Shown here: piece after piece, positions 34,711 through 46,153 of the stretch
How positions within the stretch are numbered: position 1 is the stretch's first letter
Layout of the letters: the number at the start of each line of letters is the position of its first letter
From: Bagarius yarrelli
Taxonomy: Eukaryota > Chordata > Actinopteri > Siluriformes > Sisoridae
DNA length: 64,000 nucleotides
Reading direction: 5' to 3'
NCBI GenBank assembly: GCA_005784505.1
Contig: VCAZ01000027.1
Span: 111,001-175,000 of the forward strand
The notes under the pieces: model-generated
Database searches by the model: none
Seen by the model: the letters and a program-made list of their open reading frames with translations, nothing else
Told to the model about the DNA's origin: nothing
Made by a program: the position numbers and the translations under genes

Positions 34711-34992
34711 TCCAGAAATATTTCTGTTGTCATGCATGTTTTATTTTCTTCCTGTGTCAAAAAAGCATGTGAACACCACATACTCGCAATTCCCACATGG
34801 AAATTCCCAACAAGGATAAATTCAGATAGTAACCAACTTTAGATTCAAACTCCTGATTTCAAACATCAAACTCCAAACACCACAAACGACAAAGTTCAAA
34901 CCCATAAATAAAGAACATCTTTTACCACCAGGAGAAAAGATTATTATTATTCTATTCACATGGATAATTCAGGGATTTGTAGGGACACTTAC

Positions 34993-35100
34993 ATCATCTT
35001 CTTTGGTCCCACCCCAGAAGTTGGTTCCTCCTGCGTAGCTGGGGATGTTCAGTACAGCAATGCCCTGGAGACTGGGGAGCGGGATGTACTGTCCATCACA
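34993..35100 (-). CDS. dgkh: dgkh coding exon (residues 745-780)
   Basis: 108 bp, phase 0/0. CDGQYIPLPSLQGIAVLNIP then SYAGGTNFWGG, highly conserved in the DGK accessory domain. Acceptor GGCTTTTGCAG, donor GATGAT|GTAAGT. Confidence 0.97.
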
Positions 35101-35111
35101 CTGCAAAAGCC

Positions 35112-35112
35112 A

Positions 35113-35150
<38 letters not shown>
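35112..35150 (+). repeat. (CA)n microsatellite
   Basis: About 19 units, 12 bases upstream (in gene sense) of an exon, so it overlaps the acceptor's pyrimidine-poor region as (TG)n in the transcript. Confidence 0.95.
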
Positions 35151-35151
<1 letters not shown>

Positions 35152-35369
35152 ACGATTGAGTTCTGACTTTTTTTAGAGTGTAAATAACCAGCAGGTCATA
35201 AAAAAACATCAGTGTTTGCTTCTGTCTGATTTATATTTATACACAGAACCAAACTAATGTTCTGACAGCGGCATTAAAAAAAGATTACAAAGGACAGTAC
35301 AATTATAGAATTCATGAGCTAGCTTGTAAATACTGTGTATTAAAAATTAACCTAATATTCTGGTCTCAC

Positions 35370-35466
35370 CTCTAACTGCACTTTTTGCTCCAGGTTCTTG
35401 TAGGTTCTCTGCAGTAGCTCTTTAGTGCCTAAGACTCCGTACCACATCATATTTTTGGTGCGACTC
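35370..35466 (-). CDS. dgkh: dgkh coding exon (residues 712-744)
   Basis: 97 bp, phase 2 in, 0 out. RTKNMMWYGVLGTKELLQRT then YKNLEQKVQLE. Acceptor CCTTGTGGTAG, donor TTAGAG|GTGAGA. Confidence 0.96.
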
Positions 35467-35561
35467 CTACCACAAGGAAACCATAAGGAAAAAAAAATAA
35501 AAATTACATTTATTATCATCTAACAACTAGCATAAAATCAGAAGAAAGGAGAAGTTCCGAC

Positions 35562-35672
35562 CTGCATTTCTCAGGATGTTCTTCACGCTTGTTGTTAAAC
35601 TCCAGTGAGATCTTGGCATCCAAACCGATCCCGAAGTAATTGTTCATGACGCACTTCTCCAAATACCCCTCT
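35562..35672 (-). CDS. dgkh: dgkh coding exon (residues 675-711)
   Basis: 111 bp, phase 2/2. EKCVMNNYFGIGLDAKISLE then FNNKREEHPEKC: the core of the DGK accessory domain (MNNYFSIG-type motif). Donor is weak (GCAG|GTCGGA). Confidence 0.97.
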
Positions 35673-35802
35673 CTATAAAAATGTAAAATGAGCATAAATC
35701 CTAATATTGTATATAAGTTTGGTTTATGATTAAAACAAGTTAACACACACTGTGTGTGTATATGTGTGTGTATGAATTAGGAGGTGTGTCAGTAGAGCTT
35801 AC

Positions 35803-35920
35803 AGTGAATCTGGGTCAGGGTCAATGAACGGTGTGGCTCCAAATGGATCAATGTTGGCAAGTAACATCTTGCTGATGATTGAGCTTCCAGCTATGGAGGC
35901 AGCAAGACCTGCACGCAAGC
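35803..35920 (-). CDS. dgkh: dgkh coding exon (residues 636-674)
   Basis: 118 bp, phase 1 in, 2 out. LRAGLAASIAGSSIISKMLL followed by ANIDPFGATPFIDPD, nearly invariant in DGK delta/eta. Donor CACT|GTAAGC. Confidence 0.96.
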
Positions 35921-36007
35921 CTGTAATACAGCAGATTCGAGACATGCAGAACTAAATATTTAAATAAACAATAAACACTCCCTCCTTCCTAGAACATGAT
36001 TAAGTAC

Positions 36008-36142
36008 CTGGACAGATGATGCGAGTGTTGAGGACAGGAAGGTTTTCTTTACTTGTGGTGAAGGGAGGAATGGAGAAAGAGCCGCAGGACTGTGTGCTGC
36101 GACTCACACGCCGCTCCGTAGGTGAACAGGGTGACTTCGCCG
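36008..36142 (-). CDS. dgkh: dgkh coding exon (residues 591-635)
   Basis: 135 bp, phase 1/1. A Ser/Arg-rich linker (SPTERRVSRSTQS) then SKENLPVLNTRIICP, which restarts the conserved catalytic region. Acceptor GGTGCTATAG, donor CCAG|GTACTT. Confidence 0.94.
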
Positions 36143-36566
36143 CTATAGCACCAAAACAAAGATAAGCTTATGCATACACATAGGGGGTCGCAGAGGAATC
36201 TTCTCTCTTTGATCAAATATTTGATTTTATGTGAATGAGTGTAGCTCTAAGGCAGGTGTGCTTTATAAAGTGACCACTGACCACTGATCTGAGAGCGAGT
36301 GAAGGTAGGGTTATCAAATTAATACCCACAAACACACAACATTGTGGTCCATACATAATGTACATAAATGGTAAAAAAAAAAAAAAGATACACTGATGAA
36401 CCATATACCATTTTACCACTAGAGGGCATCATCACATTTTTTAAAACTTTTTCTAAAACATACTGATTTTAAATGAATTTTGTTTAACGACACATACAGA
36501 TACACATGTGCACTAATTGGTTGTTGACTGAAGATTTTAAATCCACTTAGTGCAGGTTGAACTTAC

Positions 36567-36698
36567 AGGGCAGACTCTCCAGCTCTTTGGTGTCCTCGTC
36601 CTTCTCATTGTCCTTGTTTTCCTCCTCCATGTCCTTTTTGATGTCTGTAGGAGACTGAAGGTCCTGTTCTTCCGTATGTGCATTCTGTTCATCCACCA
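36567..36698 (-). CDS. dgkh: dgkh acidic linker exon (residues 547-590)
   Basis: 132 bp, phase 1/1. The low-complexity acidic stretch DIKKDMEEENKDNEKDEDTK lies in the insert that splits the DGK delta/eta catalytic domain. Poorly conserved with mammals, but the phases and borders (TGCTCCCTAG, CCCT|GTAAGT) fit. Confidence 0.88.
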
Positions 36699-36777
36699 CT
36701 AGGGAGCAGAAACAAATCAGCTTGCTACAAAATTATTTTTCATAGTTTAATAATCATCACTGTCTTGTCATTATTAC

Positions 36778-37075
36778 TTTTCTCCGCCTGCTTGATGATC
36801 TGCCTGATCGCTTTTTTCAGGCTGTTTGCACGCAGCATGAGCTGCTCACGTGGCCGAAAGAGTTTGTGTGGAGAGTCCTTCTCGGTTACATTCTCCTCCA
36901 TTTTCTCCTTCAGCTCATTCAGGGACTCCTCGCTGTAATCTTCCTCGTCCAACTCCTCTTCCTCCAGCTCCTCTTCTACAATAGGTGGAGTGGTGAGAGA
37001 AGGAGGACTTATTGCCTGAGCCTCTGTGTTCAGGGTCTGCAGGAGTGAATCCAGCTTCTCGTTCAGCACTGCACA
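36778..37075 (-). CDS. dgkh: dgkh large linker exon (residues 448-546)
   Basis: 298 bp, phase 0 in, 1 out. CAVLNEKLDSLLQTLNTEAQ, then an acidic run (IVEEELEEEELDEEDYSEES), then REQLMLRANSLKKAIRQII. The middle is more acidic than mammalian DGK eta. Acceptor CTCGGTACAG, donor GAAA|GTAATA. Confidence 0.95.
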
Positions 37076-37299
37076 CTGTACCGAGAGGAGACACGCATCA
37101 CTATACAGCTTAATTATACCGTTTTATTCTCAAAAGATACCATTAATTAGGGTATAGTATAAGCTTGAAGTGACAGCAAATACACAAACCGGGAATTTGT
37201 TTCATACACACCGTCTTCATGCATTTAACAGTTTCTAAAATGGTTAGAATGTACCATTATCTAACTAACCTTTTTAGTTGGATTGATCGTTTTACATCT

Positions 37300-37690
37300 C
37301 CGTTATATTGCCAAAAGTTTGTAGACACCTGATCATCAGATCTTTTTGTGGTTGCTCTATAAAATATCGCTACAAATTCTGTCTTTGTATGTTGTATTAA
37401 TACTGTACATGATTTTTTCACTGGAACCAAGAGACCCAAACACTGCACCATTAAGACATGCTGTGTTCTGATTGGAGTAGAAAAACATAAGTGTTCTGCA
37501 AAAGGCCCGACCTGAACACCACTAAACACCTTTGGAATCAAGTGAAATGCTGATTGATATACAGACCTTCTCACCTGATGTTAGTGCCTGATCTCAGTAA
37601 TACTATCGTAGCTGAAATATAACACAAATCTCACATTCAAGCTCTTAAATGTGGTGGAAAGAATTACTTGAAAAGTAACAGCAAAATGGG
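37300..37690 (+). mobile_element. Tc1-like non-autonomous element, copy 2
   Basis: Left end GCCAAAAGTTTGTAGACACCTGATCATCAG, then CACCTTTGGAATCAAGTGAAATGC, TTAGTGCCTGATCTCAGTAATAC, ending within AAATGTGGTGGAAAG. Confidence 0.65.
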
Positions 37691-38365
37691 CAGTAAAGCT
37701 GGAATCAGATCTCCACAAATGTTTAGTAATATGGTGTGTGTTTGTGTAACACTGTTGGGACAGAATTGCTCACACACAATCGCAATGTGTTAAATATAAG
37801 TTGGCCCTTTCTTCCTTTTGCGGTTGAACTGCCAATTGCTGCTAAATTGGAAGTACATGGGCATTCATAAAAGCGAAGTAATGGTGAAAAAGCGGGAAAC
37901 TCCAAGGAAACACCAAACCCCGTCCTCCCTTCCAGTCATGCTGGTGATGGTGTCACATGTCAATAAACCGGTGGGATTGGGAAATTTCCTCACCGTCACA
38001 ACAACAAAAACTTATAAAAAAAGACATCCCAGAGACCAGAAATGGGTTTGATAATAAAAAATTAATTTTTGTTCTAGGATATAAATATATATTCTATATT
38101 CTTGGAATTATTATATATTCTAGGAATTATTTTCTGTAAATCCTAGCAGGATGGGTAAAAACACAAACACCAGTGGAATTCTACAATTCTTTAAGCTCTG
38201 AGTGTGAATTTCATACAAGCCCTGAAACACCACTGTGGAGTGTAAATTGCTAAAGAAATTCAATGCTGAATTGAACATGAGCGCTGCAGACTTGCAACAG
38301 AAAAAAAAATGTCAACAGTTTCATCAGTTAAACTTATACAGACGCAAGATGTAGTGAAAACTTAC

Positions 38366-38465
38366 TTTCACAGCCATGCTTTCAGCTTCTTCTGTGTTCT
38401 CGGTGCTCTTTTCATAAGACTTTCCAACTTTGGCAACAAAGTCCTTCACTGTTTCACACAGGATC
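38366..38465 (-). CDS. dgkh: dgkh coding exon (residues 414-447)
   Basis: 100 bp, phase 2 in, 0 out. ILCETVKDFVAKVGKSYEKS. Acceptor TCCACTTTAG, donor GTGAAA|GTAAGT. Confidence 0.95.
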
Positions 38466-38501
38466 CTAAAGTGGACAGTTTTACCTTAGTTCTGCTTGCT
38501 G

Positions 38502-38528
38502 AGTGTGTGTGTGTGTGTGTGTGTGTGG
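38502..38528 (+). repeat. (GT)n microsatellite
   Basis: About 13 units between two closely spaced dgkh exons. Confidence 0.95.
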
Positions 38529-38558
38529 GTACAGGTAGCACTGAACAGGTTGACTTAC

Positions 38559-38650
38559 TTTGCTGAGGATATGACCACAGAGTGCTGATCTGAGTTAAGG
38601 ATCTTTGTGAGATGAGCAGCGACCGAATCTTCATAATCTGATATCTGAAA
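38559..38650 (-). CDS. dgkh: dgkh coding exon (residues 384-413)
   Basis: 92 bp, phase 0 in, 2 out. YEDSVAAHLTKILNSDQHSV. Acceptor GTCTCTGTAG, donor GCAAA|GTAAGT. Confidence 0.95.
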
Positions 38651-38925
38651 CTACAGAGACAGCGAGAGTGCAGAATTACAGGAATGCTCCTCAAGATCTC
38701 CATGTCACTAACATCCCCAATTAATCAGTTTATATTGCATAAAAGCTTAAAGCTGACATTTAGCAATGAGGTTTAATCACTGTGCCCAGAGAAACGTTCA
38801 GGGTTTTGTAACTCAATTTATTTCCCCTGATAAATCCCTGCATTTTGCCCTTTTATGTAGCAACATCGCATATTTATTAAGGCAGGTAAGATTAGTATGT
38901 GAGGTTGGGGTGTTAATTCAGGTAC

Positions 38926-39007
38926 CTGGCAGTCTTCGGTCTCCTCAGGTGTGGCAGGACAGCTGTGTTTGGGAGGTATTTTAATCTCATACGTCATTAT
39001 ACTCCAC
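38926..39007 (-). CDS. dgkh: dgkh coding exon (residues 356-383)
   Basis: 82 bp, phase 2 in, 0 out. WSIMTYEIKIPPK ends catalytic part 1, then a Pro/Glu-rich tail. Acceptor GTTCTGCACAG, donor CCAG|GTACCT. Confidence 0.95.
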
Positions 39008-39491
39008 CTGTGCAGAACAGAAACCAGGTTAAACAAAAAACACACACACAACAGGGATACGATTGCTTAAACGACTGCCAGGCAAGCAAATCATCCAGGT
39101 TTACAACAGCAAGAATCTGTTAGGACGTAACGTGAGCGGCACTGTGCGCCAGAAATGTTGTTCTTCCAATATGTGGTCGTAATTTCATTTTTAATAACAT
39201 TATACAAAAATGAAATAGTCCAAATTTACTATAAACATAAAAGTTACTATGTACTATATGTTATGCTTTTTTTTCGTTAGCACTTTCACTACTAGCCTTA
39301 GTGCCTTGGTTGCAATTTTGTTTTTATTTTGTAGTTTATCTTACAACTCAAGGAGTGTAAATTAGTTTAGAAGTTTATTATAGAAAAATGCTTTTAATTT
39401 ATCAGGGCCCAATGACAGCAGTGTGTCTCTGACAGTCAACATATGCTATTGGATCAAGCTAATATCTAATTGGTATGGTAATTATTCTCAA

Positions 39492-39497
39492 ATTAAA

Positions 39498-39528
<31 letters not shown>

Positions 39529-39532
39529 TATA
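39492..39532 (+). repeat. (ATT)n microsatellite
   Basis: About 12 units at the left edge of a family D repeat. Confidence 0.95.
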
Positions 39533-39925
39533 TTGGGCATCATGGTGGATTAGCGGTTGGTCCCAGGTTTGTATCCACAGCAGGGGTCTTTCTGTGGGGA
39601 GTGTACATGTTCTCCCTGTGCTTGTGTGGGTTTACTCCGGGTTCTCCGGTTTCCTCCCACAGTCCAAAAAGTTGTATGTTAGATTAGTTGATGATTCTAA
39701 ATTGTCCATAGGAGTGAGTGTGAATGTGTGCATGTGGTTGTTTGTCTGTATGTGACCCTGTGATGGACTAGCGCTCTGTCTAGGGTGTAACCCCTGCCTT
39801 TAGCCCAATGACAGCTGGGATAGTCTCCAGCAGATCCCTATGACCCTGAATAGGAATAAGCGGTTATAGACAATGGATGGATGGATGGATGAATGGAACG
39901 ATGGATGGATGAATGGATGGATGGA
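39533..39925 (+). repeat. tRNA-derived fish repeat (family D), copy 2
   Basis: Plus sense: head GGGCATCATGGTGGATTAGCGG, body GGAGTGTACATGTTCTCCCTG and CCTGTGATGGACTAGCGCTC, and a tail AATAAGCGGTTATAGACAATGG running into a GGAT tetranucleotide array (39875-39925). Confidence 0.85.
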
Positions 39926-40339
39926 TATTACTATATTGATATAGTTCATTTAATATTTTGAAGATCCTAAAAAAAGAGATCTTTAAAGCACTGGGAAAGC
40001 CTGCACACTCAAACTGTCAGAAATTAAATTTCTTTCTATTTTTTTTAATTTTCTTTGTCTAAGACACATAAAACCAGCAAACCACATCTTTTCCAGCTGC
40101 TTATGCTGCATCACAGCACATCATGAAGTATATCGGCACATAGATTTGTAATAGACATGAGCAAGAGCAAGAGAGAGGAGTAAATCATCCCCTAACTTAA
40201 ATAGCTGCACAAATCATCATCAGAATTAAAATTTTGTTGCAAATTAAATATAGAAAGATTAAATAAGTAATACTGTAATTTTCATCAAGAGAAAAAAACA
40301 CAAACTACACTACAGCATCTAGTAGGTGAGGTGTTTTAC

Positions 40340-40479
40340 CTATCCAGCATCTTTGTGCTGGCTCGCTCGAGTTTCTCCAGTATCTGAGGGAGCTGTGTGT
40401 CATCGTCACATGATGGCCCCCAGCCGAGCACACGTGCCAGGTCGTTTCCCGTGCCTAGAGGCAACACACCCAGCTGGCA
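40340..40479 (-). CDS. dgkh: dgkh catalytic exon with GTGNDLAR
   Basis: 140 bp, phase 0 in, 2 out, residues 310-355. Contains LGVLPLGTGNDLARVLGWG, the conserved lipid-kinase motif near the active site, and LPQILEKLERASTKMLD. Acceptor TTGTTGTCAG, donor ATAG|GTAAAA. Confidence 0.98.
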
Positions 40480-40565
40480 CTGACAACAAAAGCAAACATC
40501 TTTAGTCATGTGGTTCATGCAACTTTTTTCACTAATAAACAATCTGTCTAGGTACAGTGACGTAC

Positions 40566-40674
40566 CTGTTTGTGAAGATTGAGTTTATCGATTTCAGACA
40601 GGACCCATCCGACACTGCCGTCTCCACCACACACCAGGATTCGGAAGTTATCAAACTTCTGAAATAAGCGTAGG
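40566..40674 (-). CDS. dgkh: dgkh catalytic exon with GGDGS ATP-site motif
   Basis: 109 bp, phase 2 in, 0 out, residues 273-309. FRILVCGGDGSVGWVLSEID carries the glycine-rich GGDGS motif that binds ATP in DGKs and sphingosine kinases; all key residues are intact. Acceptor CTTTTCAG-type, donor CAG|GTACGT. Confidence 0.98.
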
Positions 40675-40793
40675 CTGAAAAGCATCATATCAGTAATGTT
40701 CAGGATTTTGTGACTTATGTAAGTGTATTTGACAAGAAAATCGGACGAAATGCTATATCTTGATGCCTGCAGCGTCACTACAGCGTGACTCAC

Positions 40794-40956
40794 CCTAAAT
40801 GAGGGCCACCATTGATAAGGTCAAAGACTTGAGCAGGGTTGAGTAGCTGTTTGAAGCGGCGCAGAAATTTTACCCCTTGGTTGTCTCCACTTTTGGAATT
40901 AACGAAGACAAGAAGTGGGCTGGCACATGATGGAGGGCAGGTGGCTTTCCAGAAGC
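40794..40956 (-). CDS. dgkh: dgkh first catalytic exon
   Basis: 163 bp, phase 1 in, 2 out, residues 219-272. PLLVFVNSKSGDNQGVKFLR and FKQLLNPAQVFDLINGGPHL open the catalytic domain. The first 12 residues (GFWKATCPPSCA) differ from mammals. Acceptor TTTCTGGACAG, donor TTAGG|GTGAGT. Confidence 0.97.
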
Positions 40957-41169
40957 CTGTCCAGAAACAGAGGAGCCATACACTTAAAGTAAGTATAGTG
41001 CTTTCACAAGTATAAATAACTGCAGAAAAATCTTTATACATGCTTTTATACCTTTTACTTGAGAGTTATGCAAGACAAATGACTAACAACTTATTTAAAA
41101 CAAGAAAAGTCTGAGTCACTTTAATTCGCATTAAGGGTATGTGACTGTAAACGTGACTGATATAAACCC

Positions 41170-41582
41170 TCAATAAAAAATGTCTTTGTATGTTGTATCA
41201 TTACATTATTACGTCTTTCGAACAAAGAGACCCAAAGACCAGCATGACAATTTCACCTTGAGCTTCATGAAGATGATGGTGATTAATGGCTTGTGTGGAG
41301 GAACTTGAGTATCCTGCACAAAACCCTGACTCTGACTCAACACCACTGAACTCCTTTAGGATGAACTGAAACACTAACTGCAATCCAGACCTCCTCAGCC
41401 AACATTAGTGTCTGATCTCATTAATACTATTATGGCTGAATAAGCAAATTCCTACAGCCAAAGTGCTAAATCTTTTAAAAGGAGGAGTTATTGAGGAGTT
41501 ATTATAGGAGGAATAGTGAGGTTAAATCTCGAATGGGATTAAATCCAGGTGTCGCAATACTTTTGTCCATATTGTGGCTAGA
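41170..41582 (+). mobile_element. Tc1-like non-autonomous element, copy 3
   Basis: Contains CACCACTGAACTCCTTTAGGATGAACTG, TTAGTGTCTGATCTCATTAATAC and the end CCAGGTGTCGCAATACTTTTGTCCATATTG. Confidence 0.65.
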
Positions 41583-42160
41583 TATAATATAATACATGGG
41601 CTGTCACAGGTTTATTTCTGCACTTTTTTTGTTTAAATACCATACAAGTGTTTTTTCCATGGTACTGTACCAAAAACGTTGATTTATTATTATTATTATA
41701 TTATATTAATAATATATAATAATATTAATATAGTTTTATGGTTTTAAGGTTTAGTCAGAATGTTATGATAGCTGACTTGGTGTTTTACACAGCATGCATT
41801 GTGATTTTGCGATTTGCAATAAATCTCAACAGAACAAATGCGATATCACATTTTTCTGCAGGCAGGTCAAACGCTTAAAGCTTAGCAATTAATCGAAAAA
41901 TTATCATTAATTGTTTTCCGATTATCGATTAAAGAATTTTAACCAAATGTCCGTTCCTATAAATAATCCAAAAGAAGACATCATTATGTCCAAGATGAAT
42001 ACGCTTTTGCAACTGTGTATGTTTGTTTACGTCAGTTGTCATTAAGAATTTATTTCAGTGTCATGTAGATTCATGACTCAAGTCTTAAGTGCAGAAAAGC
42101 ATGTGTGTGTTTTTTTCTTCACCTTTAAATCCTGCAGGCGCCTGATTATTTACATTAATA

Positions 42161-42236
42161 CAGGGTGTCCCATAAGTGTCCATACATAGGAAAAATAAAA
42201 ACCCTAATAAAGGAAAAATAATATAGGAAAAATAAA

Positions 42237-42269
<33 letters not shown>

Positions 42270-42523
42270 CCCTAGTTTTTAATGAAAACCACTTTTATTT
42301 TCTGCACTGCTGTAGAACACATATAAGCACAGCTGGAGTTATGCTTGTAATAGCGTTAGTGATTCATTCCTTGAGATGATTCATGTTTTGTATCTTTTCC
42401 TGATACACCAAATGCTCCTTCGAATGCTCTTAAAGATAAAAATCGAGTGGGGTAAAATCTGGGAATCTAGGAAAATGATTTTTATAAGAAAATGTTTCTT
42501 TTTCCTATGTGTGGGACACCCTG
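42161..42523. mobile_element. Mariner-type MITE containing telomere repeats
   Basis: Ends CAGGGTGTCCCA...CATAGGAAAAA and the inverted TTTTTCCTATGTGTGGGACACCCTG, flanked by TA on both sides (42159-42160, 42524-42525), as mariner target-site duplications are. 363 bp, no transposase. Confidence 0.75.
42237..42274. repeat. Interstitial telomeric repeat (CCCTAA)6
   Basis: Six CCCTAA units, one with an extra A; identical to the vertebrate telomere motif TTAGGG on the minus strand. Confidence 0.92.
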
Positions 42524-43446
42524 TAGACCCTGTAGAAAACATCAAACCTGAGTTTAAACTATACAATAGTGTCAATCCTGGGCATGTCCAAGACTTTATA
42601 CGACAGCACTGATTCAAAGAAATCAACCAGTCAACAAGGACAGATTCTTTAGAACACAAGTAAACAGAAAGTGTCCTGAGACTCTCAGTTTCTCTGTTTA
42701 ATGGTATCACTTTGTGGTGTATTGATCCTTAAAAGGATGTTGTATAGAAACTTCAGACTACAGGATTCCCCTGTGTGTGTGTGTTGAGAGAGACAGTGAG
42801 TGAGAGAGAGAGAGGGAGAAAGAGCTTCCCCACAGCATGAGATGTTTCATTGTGAAGCAGGTCACGTGCTACGGCATGTGCATCAAACATTGTGAAAACA
42901 CTTCAACCGACACTGGCAATAAACTGACTTACATCCTTTCCATGTACCTGAAAATCAACAACAACATTAATGTGTGTATGTGCATCTCTCCATTTCCTTT
43001 ACCGATCACTAATCAATTTGTTTGTTCTTTTGTCCCTTTTTTTTTATTTTTAGAGTCGAAGGTGTACATCGTAGCACACAAACGCATTTGCTCCTCAGAA
43101 CCACACATTCAGAACCGCACTAAGCCATGTGCTTTTCCAATAAAAGTCAAAACGTCTTGCAACTTTTCAATACACAAAAAGACCCAAGGTCTCCTCAACC
43201 CTATAAGCTATGTTCCACCATTACGTCCTGGTCTACGACATAAATACCCCTACAAACAGCACTTTAACTGGAGGCCCTTCCCATAAGATATGTGTAATGA
43301 TAAAACTCATTCAGCCTTTCAGCTTTGCACTCCATTGCCCGTTACATTCACTACAAAGTTCTCGTTATAAAGCAGGATTGTTTACATCTTTTCACACTTG
43401 CAGGTCGGCTTGTTTGGTTTATTTGGTCCAGACGAAAAGAAAAATT

Positions 43447-43606
43447 ATACATTTACGGCATTTGGCAAATGGCCTTAATCAGAGCGACTTACATTTATCT
43501 CATTTATGCAACTAAGCAATTGAGGATTAAGGGCCTTGCTCAGGGGCCCTGGTAATTAGGTGGTGCTGGGAATCTGGGATACTTAAACCACTGCGCTACC
43601 ACCTCC
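43447..43606 (-). repeat. SINE family A, copy 10
   Basis: CATTTACGGCATTTGGCAAATGGCC to CCACTGCGCTACCACC. Confidence 0.78.
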
Positions 43607-43609
43607 GAA

Positions 43610-45600
43610 TGATGCATTTGGTCCTGTTCTGCTTAGCGTTCATACTTATCTTTTTGATACGGAACCTAAACATATTGTATCGTTCACAACCTGATTTGTC
43701 GGCTTTGTGAAGGATATTTTCCATCAGAAGGACGTGGTGTACCGGATTAAACCCGCTCATGGTGTGGATGGTTTCTCTTGGAACTCATCAAGATCTTCTA
43801 AAATGTTCAAACAGCACCAGGATTTCCTCCATCTGATGCAGAAACAAAACTCTGCTGCAAGGAGACGGCATTTCCGACAACTTTTCCAACTGGGCAACAT
43901 AAGTCTATTGATGAGACGATCGGAATCACCACGATCGGATTTGCATTTAGGTTTCACCTTGTGATGTCACATCCTGTTTTTGATTCTATTAAATCTGTTC
44001 AGTTTATATATTTAATAGATATATAGTATATATATATATATAGTTTGTTTTAATTGTGAACACACCCTAAATCTCCCTATCCTCCCTTATATTCTTTCTC
44101 ATATTCTCGCTCGGTCACTTTGTACGGCCATTCCTGATCATCTATTTTTCTCCTATTCTTTTCTTTCATACACATTTGTGTTTTTTTCTTGTATGACATT
44201 CTCTGTCTCTCTATGTCTCTCTCTCTCTGTCTCTCTCTCCTATTTTGTCATGTTCTTTTTTAACATCCTGTTCTCTTTCTCACATCTTCCTCCACCCTTC
44301 ACCTATTTCAGGTACTTGTGCACTTTCTTACAGTAAAGTTTCTTTGGTAAAGTATACGTTCTGTTGCCTTTGTGTTTGGTTTCAGACTATAGTTGGAATA
44401 GATACGCATGCCTTTAACAAACGCTCCTTTTCTCATGGGCTTTGCAACCTGATCAATAATTAAAAATCGGGGCACACACACACACACACTGGCACAGACA
44501 CACTGAAGGTAACCTCTCATTGTGCAGTTCTATTAATAGACCTTTCGCACTCATACTATTGTAAATAGCGTTTCATTTCGTTGTCAATAATGAGAAGCAG
44601 GCAATTTCCTGGAAAGCACAGCTTAAGTGGCAAATGTACTAATATAGTGGAGTAAACAGTTCAACAATGAAGTCTCCGCATCGGGTTAGTGATGCATCTA
44701 GAAGAAAGAAAGAAAAAAAGTGAGAGAAAAAGAAAAAGTGAGAAAAAGAAAGAAAGGGAACATCTACTATTTGATCATGTTTGCTTGCTGAAGAAGTGCC
44801 TTTCCGTGTGGCACAGCTCACTGGAGGAGAGAATATCACAACACACTACAATCTGCTTCTGTATTTTTGATGAACCAAAAAAATCAAATCAACTCCGATC
44901 CAACCACAGAAGGTCAGTATTTCTCGGCATTAGTATTTCTGCTGTGAGAGGGATTAGAAATCCAAACGAGTTCCATCTACTCAAAAAAACCCACACAGAC
45001 GCACGAGAACCCATCAATGCTCCTTCTTCTGCAATTACTTTCAATCAGAAATCAGGTTACTGTGATGAAGACTGACGTGACCTTTATATCTGCCACACTG
45101 CATATCCGCACAGGGCTCGTGAAAAATCGCTGGCCCAACGTCTTGGGGCTATTGTCTCATAGCAAATATAATTCTTTAATTCTATAAATTCTATAATTCT
45201 TTCATAAATATAAATAAAGTTAAGGAAATTATATCATATGGAATATTTGAGCATTGAGGAGCCGCTATCAATATGTTCGGTATTAAAATTTCGTTTGTCA
45301 TTACTATCCTCATGTGTTGAGTGGGGCCAAATATTTCTATTGATGACTGTATTGTGATTATTTTTTATGATTGTAAGTTTTTTTGAAAATTTTTGGATGG
45401 ATGTTTTGTCTCATTTACAATATTCTACATTATTTTTAAAGTCTAAAAAGGCTACTTAAATTCATTTTGGAATACCAGAATTGGTATTAAAATTAAAATT
45501 AGGAATAAAAAATTTTTAGGAGCGTTGCTGCATATAGTAGCTAGAAATATTGTTAGGAGAAGAAATATTGTAGTTATGAAATAGACTCATCATTCAGACT
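43610..45600. other. dgkh: dgkh intron, simple-sequence rich
   Basis: Contains a pyrimidine run (44085-44290), a CA run (44472-44490) and a GA-rich tract (44700-44760). Open frames here (for example 44689-45075, + strand) are low-complexity and lack family features. Confidence 0.5.
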
Positions 45601-45605
45601 CTTAC

Positions 45606-45708
45606 CATCAGAGTCAATACTGTTGAGGGCAGTGGGAGGGATGATGGACACTTTGCACTGGCCCAGAGGACACTTGCGGGGATAGAGATCCATGCAGGCT
45701 GTGTGTAC
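45606..45708 (-). CDS. dgkh: dgkh coding exon, end of C1b
   Basis: 103 bp, phase 0 in, 1 out, residues 185-218. VHTACMDLYPRKCPLGQCKV holds the last His/Cys zinc ligands of C1b. Acceptor GCTTTAACAG, donor GATG|GTAAGA. Confidence 0.97.
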
Positions 45709-46027
45709 CTGTTAAAGCAGAAATACATTCTCAAAGTTTAATTAACTAATAAAGAACAATTTCTTTGTCCCAACAACTTCAAGGTTTTCAACCAGGTATC
45801 TTCAATCTGATCCGTTGAGGATCGCTGTGGCTGCAGGCGGTCATTACAGCCAAATTGGACACACACTTTATCTTCGACTGGAGATAAAGGTGAACTGATG
45901 AAACAAGTCAGATCAGGAAATCTTGGGTAGAATGAAGGCCTGCAGTCACAGCAGTCCTTTATTAACAAGACCGAAGACCCTATAAATCTGCAGTTCTATG
46001 TGGATTTGAGAAACATTATGACCTTAC

Positions 46028-46153
46028 CATAGCTTTGCACCATAGACAGCGCCAGTCTTGCAAGCGCAGCACGCTACCACATGTTTTGTCACACACAGCG
46101 CACTTGGCACTGACTGGAAGGTTACCCTCTAGCCACTGATGTGGCATTGCAAT
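46028..46153 (-). CDS. dgkh: dgkh coding exon, C1b zinc finger
   Basis: 126 bp, phase 0/0, residues 143-184. HQWLEGNLPVSAKCAVCDKT and WRCLWCKAM give the first His and two CxxC pairs of C1b. Acceptor TTTTATAG, donor ATG|GTAAGG. Confidence 0.97.

Noticed and set aside
35112..35150. CRISPR-like or structured array
   Set aside because: Plain CA microsatellite. No spacer/repeat structure anywhere in this eukaryotic window.
42837..43286. 149-codon plus-strand ORF
   Set aside because: In a dgkh intron, antisense, no family resemblance, spans T-rich sequence. Likely chance.
44689..45075. 128-codon plus-strand ORF
   Set aside because: Starts in a GA microsatellite (Lys/Glu/Arg run). Composition explains the open frame.
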